This document shows positions 59,031-64,000 of a stretch of DNA of 64,000 nt, piece by piece. A program made the translations under genes and the position numbers. Numbering within the stretch: the stretch's first letter is position 1; every line of letters starts with the position of its first letter. Source of the DNA: Smittia aterrima (lineage: Eukaryota > Arthropoda > Insecta > Diptera > Chironomidae); assembly GCA_033063855.1 (NCBI GenBank), contig CP093831.1, positions 17,484,001-17,548,000 on the forward strand, given 5' to 3'. The notes beneath the pieces are model-generated. The model was given only the letters and a program-made list of their open reading frames with translations, searched no databases and was not told the origin of the DNA.

Positions 59031-59040
59031 CTTTTATATA
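59031..59040 (-). promoter_or_regulatory. TATA box of the SLC17-type gene
   Basis: On the minus strand TATATAAAAG is a strong TATA box. A start about 30 bp downstream, near 59005, would give a 5' UTR of about 220 nt before the ATG at 58782. Confidence 0.6.
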
Positions 59041-59479
59041 GATTCTGCTTGTAGAAAACGAAAAGTAATAAATGAATGAAGGAGAGAGCTTGCGACTGAA
59101 TGGGACAGAGCAGTATGTTGAGAGAGCTTTCAACGAAAGCTTTATAAATTAATTTTATTTAAGTTAAAGAGAGTTTAAATTTTTATTAAAATATTTTTGA
59201 ACTTGTCCCAATTGAAAACAATTCTCCCTCACCCTACAAACAAATCCGTTCTCTGTTGTCACTTCTCTTTCTCAACAACGTTGTTACAACAATCTAAAAC
59301 TTCTATCAATATTTTGCTTTCATCATCGATTGATAAGAATCACTTATCAGTTCGTCGGAAGCTTTTCCCATCAAGTGCCATCGATCTTGAACTGAATTTG
59401 TTGAAGATCCCTTTGCCGCTTTGAGTTTCGTAATTCTCAGAATTGTTTGTTGAACGCACTATTGCCATTGATCACTTCA

Positions 59480-60230
59480 TCAACATAAACGGCTCACTCA
59501 TTGATTACCGCTGCGACCTACAAATATTTTCGTTATGCGAAAAATGTCGCTCGTAGCAGTTTGTGGCGCTTACAGCAAGTTCAAGTGCATTTAATCCGCC
59601 TTGTTGCGAAATCTTCCGTAAAATCAAACTGTGTCGATCAGAAAGAGAGTCAGACACATTCGGTCGCTGGGGTTATCAGCATTGATGTTCTCCACCATCA
59701 CTCAAACTTGACGCGCTAACAAATTGATTTCATCAGCTCAGTTTTTTTTTCTTAACAAACACTTTTAACTGTGAATTTTTTTGCAATTAATTCACAAGTT
59801 CATAGCGTTATAATTTATCTTTATTACTTTATCATACATAGATCACCATAAACGGCGCAATCATTGAAATCAATTTCACGACATCAACAGTTAGCTCGGA
59901 CAAAGCTCGTGCATTCAACGAAGATGCGCTCGATCAATTTCAAATCTTTATTCCGGTTGACCTCTCGAACGAAAGCCACTCGGTCGTTAATTTGTTTTTG
60001 TCAGTCTTGAATCCGTGCGACGACAAATCTTTCAAGTTCCGCATCTGAGTAATTAAAATTATTAAATTCGTTTAATAAATTATGAAGTTTCGAGAGTGTC
60101 ATCCACCTTGGTGGCCGTGAAAATGTTCTGATGGCATTGCGACAGTGCTTCCTCGTAATTGAACGAGCTATGAATCAAAAACGAAAAGATATCATTGAGC
60201 TGACCAAGACAAACACTGCGGTGAACGACT
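59480..60230 (-). pseudogene. Coding-like tract, decayed or unresolved gene fragment
   Basis: Read on the minus strand, 60230-60107 translates to protein-like sequence (LNDIFSFLIHSSFNYEEALS) ending at a donor AAG|GTGGAT. A 62-nt intron ends at TTACTCAG (60045) and the frame continues from 60044. One continuation stops at 59942-59940. Another (AELERFVVARIQD) looks more conserved but meets two in-frame TGA codons. Near 59590 an ankyrin-like GGLNALELAVSATN appears in a further frame. No ATG was found. The plus strand is also open at about 59840-60048, so base composition contributes. A degraded ankyrin-type gene is the best guess, with low certainty. Confidence 0.3.
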
Positions 60231-60940
60231 CAATATTCAAGAATCGTTTTAAATCAAAACGTGAAAAAAATTAATCACAGAAATGTTTGTTTTCATTCGC
60301 GATTAGGAAAGTCGAAATCAGGGTTTAAAATCGATTGGAATATTGAGTTGATCTGATTCATTATTTGAGTTACATGTTATCGAGAAAATCCAAACTTCTG
60401 ACTTGGGTAGACTTTTTCCTTCGTTACACGAAACAATTTGCCGCGTGTTACGCTGATCGTTCTCGTGGTTTTGAACTTGAAAACAATTTTGGTCGCGATC
60501 AAAATCGAATGATACATACGAACGATCATTAACGTTGCCCGTTAGAGCTGTTAACTCTGAATAAATTACTCGTTTAAGTGCTAAATATGACAAAATTTTA
60601 ATGAGATTATCGATCTCCTGAAGTGGCTGAATCGACAACTTATAAATTAGCACGTGATCTTATCAAAACTTGAAGCTTTCGAGAGAATCGAGTTGATTCC
60701 TGGAAAGTTTAATGTGATCATAAATAAATTAAAATTGCGTCAAAATTTATTTTCCTTTTCTCAATTAGATTATAATCGATGTTGTTGACTACTTTTCAAT
60801 AGCAATGATGCTCACAAGTTGTTAAAATTAATTTATGCAACATTTAACAGTAATCTCGTCGCTAGTAGTGCGCACATAGTTTGCTCATTGTCAGCCTAAT
60901 TGGTGATTTAAAGTTGAATCCGAGTGATCGTCAGAGCTTT

Positions 60941-62989
60941 CTACAAACGTTCTTCTTCTTCTTGTAGCCGAGAAATGTCTGACTTGTTCATGTAGTAGAA
61001 ACTTGCCGTGCGTCCCTTGAGATCCTTTAAGACTCGCTTAGCACCATTTTTAATCAGAATGCGACTGATTGCTTCAACATTATTGATTCCCATCGAGTAA
61101 TGGAGTGCAGTTCGTTCCAGCTAGAAAAGTAATTAAAGTTAATTGTCGATTAGAAAGTTTTTACAGTTTCTTACATTGTCTCCAACTCTTAAAGTTTGAC
61201 GGAAATTCGTCGCCAAATAGTCGACGATATCTTCATGCTCATGCAACACTGCGATGTGAAGACTGCAGCGGCCTGAAAGAATAAACATGTTTAAGGTCGA
61301 GATCGATAGTAATAAAGTGCAATTGACAGAAACTTCATGTTGATGAGATTAAATCAGTACCGGCAAAGTCGTGAAAGAAAACTTTTATTGATTTGCCAGT
61401 TGACCTTACACTTCAAGCGATAAAATGCTCAATTCAAAATCGTCAATCGAGACACTCACCATAATAGTTTTTAGCACGAGCCAATTTAGCAGCGTCGGTG
61501 CCTGAGAGAATCTCTTTGACCGTTTCGATGTCATCATTGCGACAAGCGATGAGAAGCTTTTCTCGGTTTTCCTAGAAAGTATTCAAATTGATTTCAATTG
61601 CTAATGAAAACTGAATGAAACAAACTTCAAACTGGCGAATATTGTCCAGAAACGTTGCAAGTTCATCGTGACCACGTGATCGAGCGACTTTCGCAATATC
61701 TTTTCCGTCTGCGTCAACAACATCAACAATGTGATCGTATCCGTCAAGCATCATTGTGACGAAAATCTCATAGTCGCCTGGAGAGTAAAACTATTTTAAA
61801 ATCACTCTCATTTCAATTTAAATTTGCTCATTACCTCTCGCGGCCAAACTCAAAACGTATCTGTCAATCTCTTTGCAATTGTCAGGCTGCGTTGCTTGCA
61901 TGGCAACATCTCGTGCAGTTCGGAAAATCTCATCGCGATAAGTTACACTCACGTGCGACTCTTCGATTAGTTGAAACAAACCATTTTTTCCGTGTTGTCG
62001 TGCAGCAGCGAAATGAAGCATCGACTGACCGTGCTCGTCTCTCTCATCACTACCAGGCGTTGCATCAGTATCGTCATCATCAATTAAATTGTCGACACTC
62101 TTCTGCTTCATAGGAATCATCGTCTTGTCTGTCTTTGGCTTCAAAGCATTAACGTCTTTCTTCTTAGTTTCCGTCTCTGGTTTACGACTTGCTGTCGTTT
62201 TTGGTTTGTCAATAGAAAAGTTTTGGAGATAATTTGCGAGGAAAGCGATGGGATCATTCGGACGAAGATTAGCGACCTCTGTTAAGCCTTTAATTAGAGG
62301 ATCTCCGAGGGCTGAAATTAGATTTTGTTAATGCACAAAGTGATTTCAATTGATTTGACTTACAAGTGGCTAAGTATCGGCCTTCTTCGGTACGAAAAAG
62401 TGGAATTTCTACTGGCTGATTATTTTTATATTCTGAAAAAAAATTCAATCAATTACTTGACTATTTCAACAGCCAAAAATCACGTCTTGAGATTTTCTTA
62501 AATCGACTTTCTTCCAATGAGTTTGTTATATGAAAACTTTGATGCACAGTTTGGCTTAAGGAGACACACATCTTCAAATAAACTCAAATCTGATCTAAGT
62601 GCAATTCAATCAATCAATTGCAAATCACCTTGTGCGGGAAAGCTTTTAAAGCTTTAGGAAGCCGGACCTGTGCGACAAAATTTCTGTTGGAAAGATTCTG
62701 TTTGTCTCAAGAAACTTCATTCGAAAAAGCGAAATAAGAAAACCTTTGTTTCTAAGTTTGCGAATCATTTGTGAACCGTGCTTGCTTAGTTGGAGCAAAA
62801 GTGAAGCTTTTAGAGATGACAGAGATGTTCTTTCTCTATCATCTCTTTCAAGTGCTTTTCAAATCAACTTTCTAATCTTATTCGCAATTCAAGAGTGAAT
62901 TCAAGTTACTAACCGGTCGCTTTGTGTCCTTTCAATAAAGCAATTCGCTCTCTAATAAAATCTTTCCAACATTCTTTTGCTATGCGTGA
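60941..62989 (-). CDS. DPY-30 motif and ankyrin-repeat protein (5' end unresolved)
   Basis: Seven exons read: 62989-62914, 62432-62364, 62311-61835, 61777-61626, 61571-61460, 61272-61175, 61120-60941 (1164 nt, 387 residues). Phases agree throughout. The first exon has no ATG and is closed by TAA upstream, so it begins at an acceptor (CCCTAAAG, 62990) and a 5' exon is missing. Exon 3 carries LRPNDPIAFLANYLQNF, a DPY-30 motif, the dimer module that in cilia/flagella proteins docks on AKAP-type helices. A disordered DDDDTDATPG linker follows, then about six ankyrin repeats to the end (RTALHYSMGINNVEAISRIL). Likely an axonemal or sperm protein by analogy. It could be the continuation of the phosphagen-kinase-like frame just upstream. 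Confidence 0.75.
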
Positions 62990-63057
62990 CTTTAGGGCAT
63001 GGAATTGAAATAAGGTTATTTACATAAAACAAATTTCCTTCGCTCGACACATTCAAT

Positions 63058-64000
63058 CTACTCGTCGACGCTTGCTAAGCTATTTTTCTTTTTGCGGAAT
63101 ATTTTTAAAAGCATTTCAGCGATGTGCATCGAATTGGACATTGACAAATCTTTCTCAAGCTGCAGAATGTTCTGAACAGCGCCACAGAACTCTTGAAGCA
63201 ACTTCCATTCAGTTATGCTCATGCAACGTGTGTTTGACACGCGAATCGAATCGAAATTGGGACGAGTTTTCATGTGAAGACCTCGAATAATGCAGAGTTG
63301 CCGTAAGTTTTCAAGATCCTTGACCAAATGCGGTAGATCGAGTGTAAGTGTGAATCGAATTGAGGTTCCTAAGAACGAAGGTCGAGATGACAAATAACCG
63401 AGGAAATAACTATGACGGAACGAGATTTTATCCTCAAGAAAAAGCATTGCGCGACCAACTTTGCTGTAAGCAAGTCCAATGTCACCAGTCGCTGAAACTG
63501 GCGTAGAACAGACGACTCTTAAATGCTCTAGAACATTGATCCAAGCAGCGAAATCGCGACTTGCTGACACATAAACTCCTCGACCGTATGGATAATATTG
63601 ACCGTTGATTGCTAATGATTCAGGCACTTGAGGTAAGTCATTGTGATCGAGTAGTGGAATCATTAATCCACTCGTTGCGAGGATAGTTCTGATCTCTGAT
63701 GGATTCTCGAGAACTTCGTTCATTGTGTAATATTGTCCGAGTCCATCTTCGCCAATCGCAGCTGTAAACTCTGGACTCAAGAGCCTTCCCGTTAAAATCC
63801 TTTCTGACTGTTCAAGTCTTCCAATTGTTAAATTCAACGGCAGTTCATAGTCGTCGAGGTTTCTGCTACACTCAACGACACCTCCATTGACCCATTTGTT
63901 GTGAGAGTCCATATTCCAATGAACATCTTGTGGTCGATTTATCTCAATCGTATCTTGTTCATCTGGTGGAGTATCGGAGTCGACGATGTAAGACGGAAAG
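63058..64000 (-). CDS. Catalytically degenerate phosphagen (arginine) kinase-like protein, partial
   Basis: Open frame of 313 residues plus TAG, continuing beyond the right edge; no start is seen, and the Met at 63912 is internal because the frame is open above it. Alignment by eye to arginine kinase: SRNLDDYELPLN corresponds to the GRSLEGYPFN segment, YPYGRGVYVS to WPVGRGIYH, INVLEHLRVV to VNEEDHLRII, and SRPSFLGTSIR to FCPTNLGTTMR. The essential Cys is Arg (codon 63384-63382), the acidic pair is changed, and the STRVR nucleotide-binding arginines are GGVVE. It is therefore predicted to be an inactive member, with about 29 extra basic C-terminal residues. Possible structural role, for example in sperm or cilia. 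Confidence 0.75.
   Translation of the reverse strand, partial: FPSYIVDSDTPPDEQDTIEINRPQDVHWNMDSHNKWVNGGVVECSRNLDDYELPLNLTIGRLEQSERILTGRLLSPEFTAAIGEDGLGQYYTMNEVLENPSEIRTILATSGLMIPLLDHNDLPQVPESLAINGQYYPYGRGVYVSASRDFAAWINVLEHLRVVCSTPVSATGDIGLAYSKVGRAMLFLEDKISFRHSYFLGYLSSRPSFLGTSIRFTLTLDLPHLVKDLENLRQLCIIRGLHMKTRPNFDSIRVSNTRCMSITEWKLLQEFCGAVQNILQLEKDLSMSNSMHIAEMLLKIFRKKKNSLASVDE

Noticed and set aside
1..64000. Transposons, viral insertions, CRISPR arrays, tRNA or rRNA genes
   Set aside because: No terminal inverted repeat with transposase, reverse transcriptase motif, repeat-spacer array, or tRNA/rRNA-like sequence was recognised by eye on either strand; short decayed elements could be missed.

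Overview
This window is nuclear DNA from a dipteran insect, probably a nematoceran with a compact genome such as a chironomid midge. That placement is an inference from AT-rich non-coding DNA, intact spliced genes with introns often of 52-110 nt, and insect-type gene content (asteroid, stargazin-like stg1, an Amt ammonium transporter, a SLIRP/ACBD6 gene pair). I saw no bacterial, viral, CRISPR or transposon signature. Coding models below come from reading splice sites and phases by hand. Where a model is complete, the exon lengths sum to a multiple of three.

Left edge (1-1.2 kb, minus): a SLIRP-like RNA-binding protein and an ACBD6-like acyl-CoA-binding/ankyrin protein share one apparent transcript, with a single base between the first stop and the second start. 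From 1.2 to 24.3 kb I find no convincing protein gene. This looks like intergenic plus first-intron DNA, with a candidate 5' UTR exon near 8.2-8.39 kb. From 24.3 to 29.7 kb (plus) lies a secreted Cys-rich protein with two alternative, frame-compatible 3' terminal exons, one ending in a membrane-like segment and one in a Thr/Gly/Ser-rich tail.

Centre: stg1 (31.8-40.6 kb, plus, 7 coding exons, core promoter with exact Inr-DPE spacing, C-terminal PDZ ligand) is tail-to-tail with a LisH/OFD1-like centriolar-type protein (40.9-42.3 kb, minus). An excitatory amino-acid transporter (45.5-47.3 kb, plus) is tail-to-tail with an 11-exon Amt ammonium transporter (47.6-50.3 kb, minus).

Right side: YPEL5 (50.8-51.4 kb, minus) begins 110 nt after the stop of asteroid (51.5-54.0 kb, minus). 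Asteroid is head-to-head with PIG-X (54.3-55.1 kb, plus), and PIG-X converges on an SLC17-type transporter (55.2-58.8 kb, minus) through interleaved poly(A) signals. At 59.5-60.2 kb there is a decayed or unresolved coding-like tract. At 60.9-63.0 kb (minus) is a DPY-30 motif/ankyrin protein lacking a visible start, and at 63.1-64.0 kb (minus) the C-terminal part of a phosphagen-kinase-like protein that has lost its catalytic residues and runs off the right edge.

Functionally the loci are mostly unrelated, but three encode transporters of glutamate, ammonium and an anion-type substrate, and stg1 is a predicted glutamate-receptor auxiliary subunit. The most unusual points are the TAG-G-ATG dicistron, the alternative terminal exons, a GT-AC intron in the SLC17 gene, the pseudo-phosphagen kinase next to a DPY-30/ankyrin gene, and an excess of the palindrome GAAAGCTTTC.
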